Of a stretch of 64,000 nt of DNA, positions 14,591 to 29,600 are shown in pieces; the stretch's first letter is position 1; each line of letters begins with the position of its first letter. The position numbers and the translations under genes were made by a program. The notes under the pieces were generated by a model. The model saw only the letters and a program-made list of their open reading frames with translations. It did not search any database and had not been told where the DNA came from. The stretch is from Dirofilaria immitis (lineage: Eukaryota > Nematoda > Chromadorea > Rhabditida > Onchocercidae). Location of the stretch: NCBI GenBank assembly GCA_024305405.1, contig JAKNDB010000067.1:248001-312000 (forward strand). The letters are read 5' to 3'.

Positions 14591-15198
14591 TCGAATATCT
14601 CATATCTTTATTGATCATCATTCTTTTAAATTACCTTCAAAATTTTATAAATGATATCCTAACCACTTGAATGGATATTTTCCTGTTTGCTAAAAAGCTA
14701 ACAAATTATGTAAATATATTGAAATGTATCAGTTTTTGATTGATTGACGGTGTATTTCAATCATTTGAAGTTATTTTCAAAATTTCATTTCGAGATCTGA
14801 TATTAAATTTGAAGCTTTACTTTTTAAATTTGCAAAATAAATTGAATTTTTTTGGAAGGCATGATATGGTTCTCATGTTGCTAATTATTTATCTCGCTTA
14901 GAAAGACTTTAAATTTAAGCTAAACAAAATTTAAAAAATGAAATTTCATGAAACTTATCTCATCCTCGCATAACACATTGATTCAATTTAAAGAGATAAA
15001 ATGTTTCACATCTAATAGGATATTATTATAGCTTTGTTCAATCACTTATTCCGTAACAGAGTGAAAAGAGTACATATATATTTATATATATGGAATATGC
15101 AAATTTCAGATTGAAAATTTAACTTTCCTTTTCAATCAATCATTTGTTATTTTCTATACTGTAAGAAAGGAAAGTGGTTTGATAACTGCTTTAATTTG
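14591..15198. other. Divergent intergenic region
   Basis: This lies between the FAAH-like gene (leftward) and the 15199 gene (rightward), so it should carry both promoters. It is AT-rich, with a short TATATA tract near 15072-15090. No coding signal is seen. Confidence 0.4.
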
Positions 15199-16542
15199 AT
15201 GACTATATTAGGTACGCTACTGGCTACTACACTCCTTGCTTTTATATGGTTTATATTTGGCTCACGTCAAACTCGTATGAAAGATTCTATTGATGTAAGT
15301 AGGCTATGCGAATTTGTCCTCCTACTTCATATGCTCTTTCAATATCACTTGGCTCTTTTTATTACTTATTTCTCTCATTGAGTAATTGATATTTAATGAT
15401 TAATTTACATTGATTTTATCTTTTTGTCACGAGATATGGATGTGTTTTTACTGGAAATGATATAAATAATGCTTCTCGATAGGAATGAAATGGATAATGC
15501 GTAAACATTAAGAATGGATAAAAATTGGAATCTTCTATTTGTAAATAATTTTCGATTAAAATATTTCCAAAAATTTTAAGTATCAACGATGCTTACAGCA
15601 ATAATATGTTAGCAGGACAAGAAGAGAATTAGGGCCAAGAAGAGCGGAAATAGAAAAACAGAATTCATAATCAGAAATAATATATATATAATATTTTAGA
15701 TATTGGAAATTAAAAGAGTTGTATCTATTTCAAAGTTTTAAATTTATATTTCAGAAAAAGAAAGATGAAATGGAAGATATGAAAAATGAGAATCCATTAA
15801 TAAGCAATACTCAGATATCTACGTCTAAGACGAACTTTTTGCATACAGCTTCAGCTCAGAGTTCGGGTATAAATAGTCCAATGGTAGAAAATAGTTCAGA
15901 TATCCAGGAACAACAGAGTATGGAGAATTCGACAATTACAGGAAAAAATAATGATCCAGTGGCGAGAATAGATACGAGAAATAAATCAACATATTTCTCG
16001 GCTGAAATTCCTAGCGAAAGCTATTTGACTCCTCTCGAATGTATTGTTATGTCAAAAATTTAGAGAATTCATTGATAGATGAATGGTCATCAGCAGTATC
16101 TATAAAAGATGATGATGATGATGATGATGATAATTCTTCCAATATAATCAGTTTATCATCTTTGGAAACAGGTATTACTGTGACAGATATGACTGCGGAA
16201 GTTCCAACTGCGTTAAGCCCAATATCAGTTATTGAACTAAACGATTTGATGGAAGCAATGACATCAATAGATGATAAAATAGAACCAGTTGAAAATAATA
16301 ATCTAATACTACAAAGCGAAACTGCAACAAATGCCAGTTTCAAAACAAACATAAAGACGAAATATTCGATAACAAAGCTTAGATCAAATGATATTACATC
16401 ATTTTCGCATACTGATACTCATAATCATAATGATACTAATATGAAAAGTAATTCTACATCTGATTACATATCAGTGAACAAATATCTATCCAATAATTGT
16501 TGTAATTTGAATTCGGAAATTATTATCACGAAAGAGTCATAA
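15199..16542 (+). CDS. Unrecognised signal-anchor membrane protein with acidic Asn/Ser-rich tail
   Basis: I do not recognise this family. Exon 1 (15199-15294, donor GTAAGT) encodes a signal anchor, GTLLATTLLAFIWFIFGS, followed by a basic RQTRMK. The acceptor TTTCAG at 15751-15754 opens exon 2 in phase with KKKDEMEDMKNENP. The rest is low-complexity and rich in Ser, Asn, Thr and acidic residues, including a run of eight Asp (from about 16108). At 16054-16058 an A5 run puts a stop (TAG, 16060-16062) in frame. With one more A, the frame continues as NLENSLIDEWSS to a TAA at 16540-16542, about 290 residues in all. The downstream frame stays open for about 480 bases with matching composition, which argues for a sequence error. 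Predicted topology is a short N-terminus, one membrane pass and a long hydrophilic tail. Function is unknown. Confidence 0.6.
16109..16131 (+). repeat. GAT triplet repeat encoding poly-Asp
   Basis: A short (GAT)n microsatellite in frame with the second exon of the 15199-16542 gene encodes a run of Asp. Copy number may vary between worms. Confidence 0.8.
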
Positions 16543-17934
16543 AAAAAGAAGTTCAACCATATCGCCACTGTTGAGATGTAATTTTAAAATATCTATTCAG
16601 TATTAACGATACTATACAACGGAAAATGTGGAAAATCAACTTTTCTATTCTTCGCAAAAACGAAAAGAAAGAAAAAAAAACGAAATCTTATCATCAACTT
16701 AGATTTTGTTGATTGGAAAAAAAAGCTCCGTAAAATTCTATTATATAATCGCCAATTCAAACATCTAACTTTCAATTTATTCTAAGATTTTTTTTTTTAC
16801 AAAATTTCAACCTTTTCCAGATAGAATTGAATTGAAGATTTCTAACTACTTTGTTCAATTCTCAAGAAGCAAACAATTTATTATCACTGATTATTGAGCA
16901 AATAATTTATTATCATTGATTATTGATTACGATCTATTAATAAATGAATCGGATATTTGTGAAAGAATTATTAATACAAATGAAAAAAAAAATACCAGAA
17001 ATTATCGAATAAACAAAAACCTCTTGCTAATATTTGCACTTTTTCTTTGATATTATCAAAAATGAATTCATATTATATCATAAGTAATCGATAATATTTG
17101 AATTAAAAATTCTTGAATTTTATTAATCATTAGATAGCAATTCAACAGCTTCAGATTATCATAAAACAGCTTATCATAAAACAATTTACAATGAATATTG
17201 CAGCATTTTTCACTCATGATGATATCATATCATTCTTATATTATTGATAATCAATTTTCACAAAAGTCAATGATCCTTTTGTTTCGAATATTTTTCTTAA
17301 ATCAATCGATCATTTTAACCCATCTTTCAGAAATAATTTATTATCCATTTTTATTTTTTTGTGCAATATTTTTTTGCATTAAATTCTTAAAGGTTTTTTT
17401 ATCAAAAATTTTTGCTAATTTAATAGAATTTCAAAAGTTTCATTTCTATTAGAACAATGATAGTTTTTAGTAAGAAAATGACATTTTTTTTTCTCCAAAT
17501 TCTCTACGAATTTTCTCATAAGCTTATCATTTATTGATAAGAGGAGAGAAATTCAATGAATCAAATTAGGAAATAAATTTAATTAGAGAATTTTACAAAA
17601 GCAAAAATAAGATCACATCAAATACAAATCAATATAAATACTTTCCTATCTTGATCAATGATTTTTGTCTATCAAAATTATTCTCATCTTCTCATTCCGA
17701 TGATGTTGATGCCATTACGGAGCGTGATAATTCACTTTCTTCTGACATATTCCTTCAATATTAGCATATCATCTCATTATATTATATTATGTAATTAACA
17801 TTGTAATATATTATTTTTCCTATTTATAAATGAAGATCTAGACAACTATTAGAATTATATTATAAGCCTAAATTCTAAATAGCACATTTTAGAGGAATTA
17901 GACAAGTTTGAAATGAAAGTGTAACCTTATATTA
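16543..17934. other. Convergent intergenic region, very AT-rich
   Basis: This lies between two converging 3' ends. It holds poly-A/T tracts and small imperfect duplications, such as TTTATTATCA(C/T)TGATTATTGA at about 16878-16925 and CAGCTTATCATAAAACA at about 17150-17185. Apparent short frames are phenylalanine/leucine-rich and not credible. Confidence 0.5.
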
Positions 17935-19922
17935 TTAATTAAAATACCTGAGTGGTTTTATTTCACTTGCATTACTTTCAGTATCACGATTTGATTTAAT
18001 AAATTTTGCAGATTCTATCTCTTTCAAACTATTTTGCTGATTTAATTGTAGTTGCATTAATCTGAAAATAAAAACAAATTAAACTAATTATAAACCATTT
18101 TTTCTTTTCTTCCTCATTTGCTCATAAATGAATTTATTGATTATTTTCAAAGATTCTTCCACTGATTAGAAATTATAATGCAACCTTCGGGACGCATATA
18201 ATTTGTTTGATTTTATTTGATAATTTTGTTTTTGTCGTAAAACATAGCTCAGAAATATGATAAATAATATTAGAATAATAATACTTGGAATTGAAATTAT
18301 CTGTAAAATAAATAATTAAATGTAATAACATTTCAAAAGTTTATTTAAAAAATAAATGAAAAATGAATGTTAGCTATTACTATTAGAAAATATGTTTAAA
18401 TGGAAATATGATAATTCTGAACTATAATTGTTTATACACTATCATCTCTATTATAAAATTTTCGAGAATCCTGAGACAAACATTTGGATTGAATTTTTTT
18501 CTTTTTTAAATATCCTTTCATATTATTGATTACGATATATTATATTTAAAAGGTAACTAATTAGCAATGAATATATTTCCTCAATACCAATTGATAATCC
18601 TTTGAATGATCAATCTTTTATTGAAAAAATTGTCGATTAAAAAGTTTTACGAGAGTTTCTGCTTCATCGGTCATTAAATAAATAGTAATATTAATTGAGA
18701 GAGAGAGAGAGAAAAAAAAGAGAGAGAAATAAACTAACAATAATAAAAGAAGAAGTGAAACACAAAATCGTCCAATGCAGAATTTTTGAGTATTGCCATC
18801 TTTTGCCACGATGATCATCTGTATTTTTCTCATTTTGAAAATGATAATCAGCTGCAAGTTTCCTCCTACTTGCTATCAAAAAAAAATTTATCAGAACTAA
18901 TTTCTTATCCTAATCAAATCTTCTTTTTTCATTCTCGAGAAAAATATATAATATAATGATAACTGATTTAGCAAGTTGTGAAAAACTTGTTCACATTTTC
19001 ATTTTGTTTTTTTTTCAATTTCAATTTCGAAAAGATTTATGTCATTTTGTAAATTTCACATAAATTGCGGAAAAATGTCTAATAATAAGCGCAAATGTCG
19101 TACTAATAAAGTATTGCAATTTCAATCGATAATGATCGTTTGTTTTTTAAGAATTATATATGTGAAAATGAGGAGTATGTACTTCTATTCAGTTTCATTA
19201 TTAAAATTGAATTCTCAGAATGATTGATACATTTAGAATTGAATAGCTTATCATTTTTATTTTTATCATAAGTGAGAAAGAAAGATGAATATGGTATAAC
19301 AAATAATTACCATATCATTCGCCTTATCACTTGTTTCATTCAGTGTCGCATTATTATCAATAGTGATATTTAATCGTTCAATGCTTCTCTCTATTTCAAT
19401 TAGTTTTCTAATTGATACGGTTGATTCTCCATTAACTGTAACTTACAATAAATAGATATGATAAGATTTGAGGATTAAAATAATTTAAAATATTCAACAA
19501 TTATTTCAAATGAATATTTCAAGTATTTGCTTAATCATCGTAGATACATGAAGTAATTTAATAGATTGTTAAGTTTGGATGATTATGTAATAAGTATGTT
19601 AACAAACAGTTAACATAGGAAATTTTCGAAAAGATAAAAAGATCAATACTAAGGATTTCTCGACTAAATATAATGATTTAATTAGAAAACAAGAATTCTT
19701 AGTTGAATCTTCTTCAGAATATCATAAATTTCTGTCTATAAAAGATAGAAAAAAACGCATAAATAGTAATTAGAAAGAAATAAAATTACCGATGAGGAAA
19801 AATAATAACAATAGGGGAAGATAGAAGAAGTCTCGAATATTTCGTCTCGAATTTTTCAATCGATAATTGCCAATTATGCGACCATTATTGTTCCAAATAA
19901 GTATACAGGATCTTGTAAACAT
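17935..19922 (-). CDS. Unrecognised small single-pass membrane protein, four exons
   Basis: I do not recognise the family. Four exons with clean GT..AG borders join in frame. Exon 1 starts at ATG 19922 (MFTRSCILIWNNNG) and ends with a hydrophobic FFYLPLLLFFLI near 19795. Exon 2 (about 19449-19311) encodes a hydrophilic segment with possible N-glycosylation sites (NIT, NAT, NET) and an Ile/Glu/Arg-rich helix. Exon 3 (about 18301-18187) supplies a membrane segment (IISIPSIIILILFIIFLSYV) followed by basic residues. Exon 4 (about 18062-17935) is Gln/Asn/Ser-rich and stops at TAA 17935-17937. The phases (1, 0 and 2) all agree, which is good evidence of a real gene of about 160 residues. Exon 1 resembles a signal peptide or second membrane segment, so the exon 2 loop may be extracellular. 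The donor-like CAG|GTATTT just before the stop leaves a longer 3' form possible. Confidence 0.55.
18696..18727. repeat. GA-rich microsatellite
   Basis: A GAGAGA run followed by AAAAAAAAGAGAGAGA lies inside the intron between exons 2 and 3 of the 17935-19922 gene. It is simple sequence. Confidence 0.7.
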
Positions 19923-20648
19923 TATAAATAAACCATTCTTTTTAGTATAGGAAATAAAAACTCATACTGCTGTAAAGATAGGCTTTTTTTTCACTAATTT
20001 GCATATACAAATTACTAATAAAATTTTTTTTTTGAAATAAACAAACAGTTTCCTAAAATGAAACAAATGATAAGAAAGTTTTGCCATTGCCTTTTGATGG
20101 AACTGAACCTTTAGGACAAAAGCGATAAGTAAGTTGAGAGCTTTGGATTCATGTTTTGCTCCCATCAACAACATCCAAACTTGCTAGGATTGCATAAACT
20201 GAATCCTCTCATAGCTATATTAGGAAATATTAACAAATCAATTCAACAATCTTCTTTAAGATTTACTTGCTCATAAGACTGAATGTTTGTTCATTCGTTT
20301 GAGAAATTTCTTAATGATAAATTACTAATTTCAAATAAAAATTCTGATAAATTGGTCTTAGAAAGAATACTTGCTGTCAATATCAGTTTTAAATGGAAAT
20401 TTTGGATACGAAATGGTTATTGTTTTTGTTGGGTTATTTTTGTGTTGTGTTGTATAAAAGTAATTTAGGAGTGTGTACGGTATACGTACACGTATCTCAC
20501 ATTTATTCCTTATTAATATAAGCTGGCATAGAGCAGCATAGGAAGCTCAAATTTCTATTCATAATGAAGAAGTAACAATTACTGAATTCGTATTTCATAT
20601 CTAGTCATTTAAATTTATCCTAATTTGATAGTATGAAAGCTACACTTT
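19923..20648. other. Upstream intergenic region
   Basis: This is the upstream flank of the leftward gene at 19922. No convincing exon is seen on either strand; a 70-codon minus-strand frame here lacks splice support. Confidence 0.35.
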
Positions 20649-20897
20649 ACAGTTTATTAATCCTCACATACAAAATAGTAGACAGTTTATTAATCCTCAC
20701 ATACAAAATAGTAGACAGTTTATTAATCCTCACATACAAAACAACAAACAGTTTATTAATCCTCACATACAAAACAGTATACACACATACAAAACAGTAG
20801 ACAGTTTATTAATCCTCACATACAAAACAGTATATAGTTTATTAATCCTCACATACAAAACAACAAACAGTTTACTAATCCTCACATACAAAACAAG
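20649..20897. repeat. 33-bp tandem repeat array, about seven units
   Basis: The unit core TTTATTAATCCTCACATACA followed by AAA(A/C)(T/C)A and a variable GTAG or ACAA end repeats about seven times. The period is 33 bases, and one unit near 20770 is truncated to about 20 bases. Units are 85-100% alike by eye. Because 33 is a multiple of three, the minus strand reads as an 11-residue periodic peptide (VLYVRINKLST-like). I see no splice or homology support that it is translated. Confidence 0.9.
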
Positions 20898-21357
20898 AAC
20901 AGGAATAATAGAAAGTGCTACTAATAATAAGGGATGGAAAGATTTAAAATTAGGAATCTTTCGTATCATTAGTTCGTCATCTAATCGGTTTGGAATAAAT
21001 ATGGAACTTTGTTAATACCATTTACTTTGTTACTGCGAAATCTACTTATGTAATCTATTCTACGAACTGGTATAGCACACCGCGGTGACATAGATATAAT
21101 GCAGCATTTCCTCGCCTTTTTTTCTAGCTCTGACCTATCTCTAAGTATGATAATGCGTTTTCTGTTAATTAAAATTCTTTTTTTTTAGATTCACATTCTC
21201 CAATGTTTATCTGAGAATTTTCAGTTAGAATGAAATAATTTTTTTGAACTATTATGCTCATGTTAGATTTGATAACCCTGTCATAAGAAATGGCATGATT
21301 GACAAGATATTATCTATCATTAAGGAGCTGATAGAATATTTTTTTCTAAGAACTACG
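20898..21357. other. Upstream flank of NXT1
   Basis: No gene is seen here. A T-rich tract ending in CTAAG at about 21340-21350 lies just before the NXT1 start and may be its trans-splice acceptor. Confidence 0.4.
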
Positions 21358-22100
21358 ATGTCAAAATTGGCAGTAGAAGATGAAACGGCTTGTATAGCTG
21401 CCAAGAAATTTACGGATTTATTCTATGATGCCGTTGACCGAAAGCGAAATAAAATGAATTTCTTATATGCTGATGGAGCCATACTTGTCTGGAATGGTAA
21501 TGCCATACGCGGAGTAGAAGTCATCGCCAAGTTCTATGATAGCTTGCCAAATTCTACTCACACGTGAGTTTCTTCCAGCTTATTTTTTTTACCTAATTCA
21601 CATGCAAAAAAATTGTTTAGCAAAATTTACCATTATGCAACATATTTTAGCCTATTTTCCCTCTCTTGCTTTAGTTTCTCGCAGAATTGAATAAAATATT
21701 CAGCAAAAAAAAACATAATGAAAAGAGAGACTTTTATAAATAAGAGCAGTCATTTCATTTAAATAAGAGAGAAGCAATTTATTAGATAAGATATTCGTCT
21801 GAGTAATATTAGGATGGGACGGACCAGTGCATTAATTCCTTGTTTGTCAAAATATCTATTGCGCACTAAGGTGCACTTCAAGATCAGTGATTTCATTGAA
21901 CTATTCTTAACAGCTTCAGATTGGAGTCATTAGATTGCCAGTACATCGATAGTTCTGATCAAGCACGTCCTTTGGTAGTCCTTGCCGTCGGAAAAGTCGT
22001 CCTCGGTCAAATGACACATGCTTTTACTCAGACATTAGTGCTAACATTAGAGGATGAAAAATATAAAATACTAAGTGATCGATTCCGCTTCGTTGATTGA
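21358..22100 (+). CDS. NXT1: NTF2-related export protein (NXT1 / p15)
   Basis: Cofactor of the NXF1/TAP mRNA export receptor. It heterodimerises with the NTF2-like domain of NXF1 at nuclear pores. There are two exons. Exon 1 (21358 to about 21562) encodes MSKLAVEDETACIAAKKF, then FYDAVDRKR, LVWNGNAIRG and FYDSLPNSTHT. Exon 2 (acceptor CTTCAG just before 21916) encodes LESLDCQYID, VVLAVGKVVLGQ, FTQTLVL and DRFRFVD, ending at TGA 22098-22100. The total is about 130 residues, close to human NXT1, and the NTF2 fold signatures (WNGN, Q..L, FRFVD) are in the right places. I chose ATG 21358 because homology begins there; the frame is open further upstream but shows no similarity. The gene converges with AHCY, with about 410 bases between the stop codons. 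Confidence 0.93.
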
Positions 22101-22513
22101 TATCTCGTTTCTCTTTTCATAAAGTTATTTTGTACATAAGGTTATTGAAATGTTACCAAAGATCTGTTGTAAATAATTTTTTTGTTGGTTTTTTGCTGTT
22201 CTTGTTACATGTGTTAGGATACGTACCGAAATTTGGAAAATTGTTGTTTAGATTTCCAGAAATTTTATAAAATCCGTTGTACAATGTATATCATATATTG
22301 AATGAATTTTATTACACATCACATACGAAGTGAAAAATAGTATTATATACTATTCCAATGAAAATTGACGTCTGAAGCGGAACATATTTTATTCACTGAT
22401 TATGCAAGACTGAAATTCAACAAATGCAAATAAGAAAGTGAGCTAATTGCCAACGATCTATTTAAAATAAAAATTCCCGTGAATTCGCGAAGCAAAAGAA
22501 AATGCGAGACCAA
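22101..22513. other. Convergent 3' region of NXT1 and AHCY
   Basis: AT-rich sequence between two converging stop codons, with several AATAAA-like polyadenylation hexamers in both directions. No gene is seen. Confidence 0.4.
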
Positions 22514-26041
<3,528 letters not shown>

Positions 26042-26068
26042 CGGGAATGGATTTTCGGTAATATCAAT

Positions 26069-26080
26069 CTAAAGAAAATC
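26069..26080 (-). promoter_or_regulatory. Possible trans-splice acceptor of AHCY
   Basis: The minus-strand sequence GATTTTCTTTAG ends 27 bases before the AHCY ATG. There is no supported upstream exon, so a spliced-leader acceptor is the simplest reading. Confidence 0.45.
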
Positions 26081-26634
26081 AATTACAACATGATTCGTTA
26101 AATAGTAATGATGGCATTTCCAAATTATAAGTTTGAGACATAAATTACACCTATAATGGTGATCGATTCAAGGAAAAGCACAGTAATTTCCACATCCCAT
26201 CTAAATGAAATATCCGCATTACATTCACGCAGTAAAATATTCAATAATTTTTCGTTGAGTTTGTTAATGACATATGAATGATAGGACTTTGTCATTGCAT
26301 ATGAGATGCAGAAGTAGTATGCCAACAATTCTAACAATTCCAAAGTAAAATTTTTTAAATGAAATTTAAAAAAGATATCAAATATATTTTGTCTTTCGAT
26401 GTCGTTTTAATTGTTGACATATGAATGGACACTAAGAGAAGCAGAGTGGAGAACTGCACAGTCACTTAACAAATGATTTTTCATTTAAAAAATTTTTATT
26501 GAACGAAATTATTTCACTTTCGAAGAAAAAATGAAGCGAATAAGAGATAACAATCTTTCATCGTCAGATCTCTGTTCTTTAACAAGTTCAAATAACCAGA
26601 CAATGTTCATAAATGAATTAAATTATATTCCAGG
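26081..26634. other. Spacer between CCT8 stop and AHCY start
   Basis: About 590 bases separate two genes on the same strand, short for a region with an independent promoter. A 72-codon minus-strand frame (26125-26343) has no supported splice or homology. The spacing is compatible with a nematode operon, or simply with close packing. Confidence 0.35.
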
Positions 26635-29600
26635 TCATTCCTCATCTCCTTCATCAGCTGGCTTCGGCGGTCGTGGTGCTGGTCCTCCGCTCGCTTGTTT
26701 GGACATAATAATCTAAAAATTTCATAAAATTATATCGAATTAAAGTTCACAAGTTGAAAGATCTCAATAGCTAGTAAATTTAACTAAAGTTTAAAAGTTA
26801 AAATAATTTTTGATTTGAATTCAAAACATTCCCTTCGCGGCCATTTTACTGAATGCTTTATTGTCACCATAGGTATTAAAAACAAAACAGGGAAAAAGAA
26901 ACGAAAAAAATATAATGGAAGAAATTAATTTAAACGACATTACAAGTAGCAATTAAGAGAGAATAAAAAAACTGATGAACATATTCAGTTTCAAAAATCT
27001 CTATCGTCAGAAATATATAGATACAGACCTGGTCTATTTTCAGAATGGTAATTGCAGCATCTGCAGCTAATTTGATGGCAGATTTTTACCACTATATAGA
27101 TCGTATATATTAGCCTCCACAGCATCTATTATTTCTCCAGAGAGGAGATCAATTCCAGCATTTCGTTGACCTTCTTGATGAGCAGCATAAATTTTAGAAA
27201 GTATTTCAGTTGGCTGAAATTTTGTAGCAAATATAGCAGATAGACAAACTTCTTTGTAATTTGTAAATTTACACTAATAAATGATTAGAACTTCAGCTGA
27301 AAGTGAGTAACTTACAAAAGATACTTCACTAATCATTTTACTTACATCTAATCCAGCATTTTCAGCAATTTGTTTCGGTAAAGATTCCAGAGCATGTGCA
27401 AATTTTTTGATCGAATATTGTTCAAGTCCAGCACATTTCTCACCAAATGATTCTATCTGTCGAGCTAATTCAACCTCAACAGCTCCAGCACCAGGAAGCA
27501 ACTTCAATGTAAAAAGTTCGTTTCTGTGATACACGCATTACATACTTTTTTGGTTTTTATTGCTCAACCAGTTATTAGCCAATATGCATCATTATCGTCT
27601 AAGCTTAAGCTTGTTCAATTATTATGAAAATATAATACAAAAAAATAAATTTATTTAATAGTTTAGGACTCTAAAAGATATCTCATTCATCTAAAAAAGT
27701 ACAAACTTGACAATCCCTTGTAAGTGCTTTGTAAGTATTAATTGCGTCGTCAATAGCTCTCTCAATATCATCCATTCGGGACTGACTCGAACCTCTGACA
27801 ACAATTGTTGCGACATGTCCTCGTTCACTCAATTTATCGAATATTGTAACTTCCGTGTCACCTATTTCGTCTGTATACACTCGATCACATTCACCATAAG
27901 AAGTACGCGGTGGAACACACTGAAGACATGAAGTCTGAGATTTTCAGAAACTGTAGTAATTTTATGACAATAACAAAAATAATAAAAACTGCTTAGTCAC
28001 GAAAATATTTTGCCTAAAAATAAAACTTAATAATTTTTGATATTTGCAAGAAATCCATGAATTTTAATGATTTTACGTGTCATCTAATATATTTATTGCA
28101 ATTTTAATTTCAACATTTCCGCTTTCCTGCTTTAATTATTCCTCATTCATCGCGATGTACAATGTAGGCTACGGCGCAATAACATACAAAATTAGACCTT
28201 CTAATTCAGATTAATTTTTTTCATCAAACATAAACACAATGACCGATAGCGTTTTAATATTCATTTAAATAAAATGCAATTGAAATTTGATTAGGAATGA
28301 AACGTATATATCAGAACAAAACCATCAGAGAAATCATATTTTCAAAAACTATTCGAATTTAAATGTTCGATATAACACAAAAACTTACTACTCGTGCCTG
28401 AGCTTGAGCTCCAGTAGTTCGACACAATCTTCTGATATCGAACTTCGAGTTCAGTCTAACACCCATAATTTTGTATTTGTTCAAAAGTGCACGTAAAGAT
28501 CACCAAATTTTCCTCCTGATACAACCACATTAACACCATTCTCAGCCAGAGCTTTTATGACAGCTTCTACTTCAGTTTCTTCACCAGCACTGAATTTCAG
28601 TAATTCGTCAGCACTCTCTAATAAAACTGTGCCCTGGAAATTAAAACTTAGGAGAATCACACAATCTATCCATATAGAAGCATAAAACGTGTCATATGAC
28701 ACTAATACTTACGATTAGTGAATCAAATTTTCAGTTTTCAATAAGATGATAACTGTAGCATAAATCTTTCGCTTGATGAAGTCAGAGCTAAACCTGTGCA
28801 TATATATAGATATATTCGCAGCAAATTAATGGATAATCCCGTAATCAGATAATACCGTTATTTCTTTTCTAGAAAATTTTCGGAAAACTCTGACTGATCA
28901 TTCATGAATCACATAATAGTCATGATTAATACCTTTGTTTCTGTTTGTGTTAGATCAAATGGACAAGTGTATACAACAATTCGAGCTTTATCCATTTTTT
29001 TGATTTCACCTTCAGCTCCACGTAGGAAAACCATTCCGTTCATGGTTTTTGAAGACTGAACAGAGGAACCAAGGATTTTGCACACGCGAATATTGTCAAC
29101 GTTGAAATTATATGTGTTTTTTGGTACAATTTGAACTGAAATTGATCTTTTATATTACATGAAGTGATTCATTTGATAAAGTTACTACCCGAGTTTATTC
29201 AACTGTGAAAAAAATGCACTTTTTAATGGCTGATATATTTTTGATTTTTGTGTGGTCTATCATCTACGCTTATTATCATTTCAATAATCAGCTTCTTAAC
29301 ATTATCCTAATATACAATATTTAATAGATCATGTAAATTAAATTGATATTACATTTCCACTTTATTTCTCTATAAATAATACAAAAAGAGAACCTACCAC
29401 ATGCTTTTGCAACTAGCTCCGTGATAAAATCAACATTATCGTATTGCTTTGACATAATTGTAGATTTTAGGTATTTCTGCACCAATCCAATATCCCGCAA
29501 ATCATCAGCTTTCTTAACGACTAATGATGGCAATATTTCCAGTGTTTTATCTACCGCATTTTCATATCCATTAGCAATCTCAGAAGGACTCAAACCCTAT

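Noticed and set aside
16047..16352. Minus-strand 101-codon Ser-rich frame
   Set aside because: It is the complement of the Asp/Asn-rich tail of the 15199 gene; the poly-Ser is antisense of the GAT repeat.
18618..18879. Minus-strand frames with Leu/Ser-rich segments
   Set aside because: They lie in an intron over the GA microsatellite and reflect simple sequence.
19962..20174. Minus-strand 70-codon frame upstream of the 19922 gene
   Set aside because: No splice link or motif; composition like other random frames here.
20763..20969. Minus-strand frame with an 11-residue repeat
   Set aside because: It is produced by the 33-bp tandem array and has no flanking exon or start context.
21244..21357. 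N-terminal extension of NXT1 from an upstream start
   Set aside because: The frame is open but unlike any NXT1, and a T-rich AG just before ATG 21358 marks the likely transcript start.
26531..26716. Plus-strand 61-codon frame
   Set aside because: It is the antisense of the last CCT8 exon, whose Gly/Pro-rich end explains the composition.
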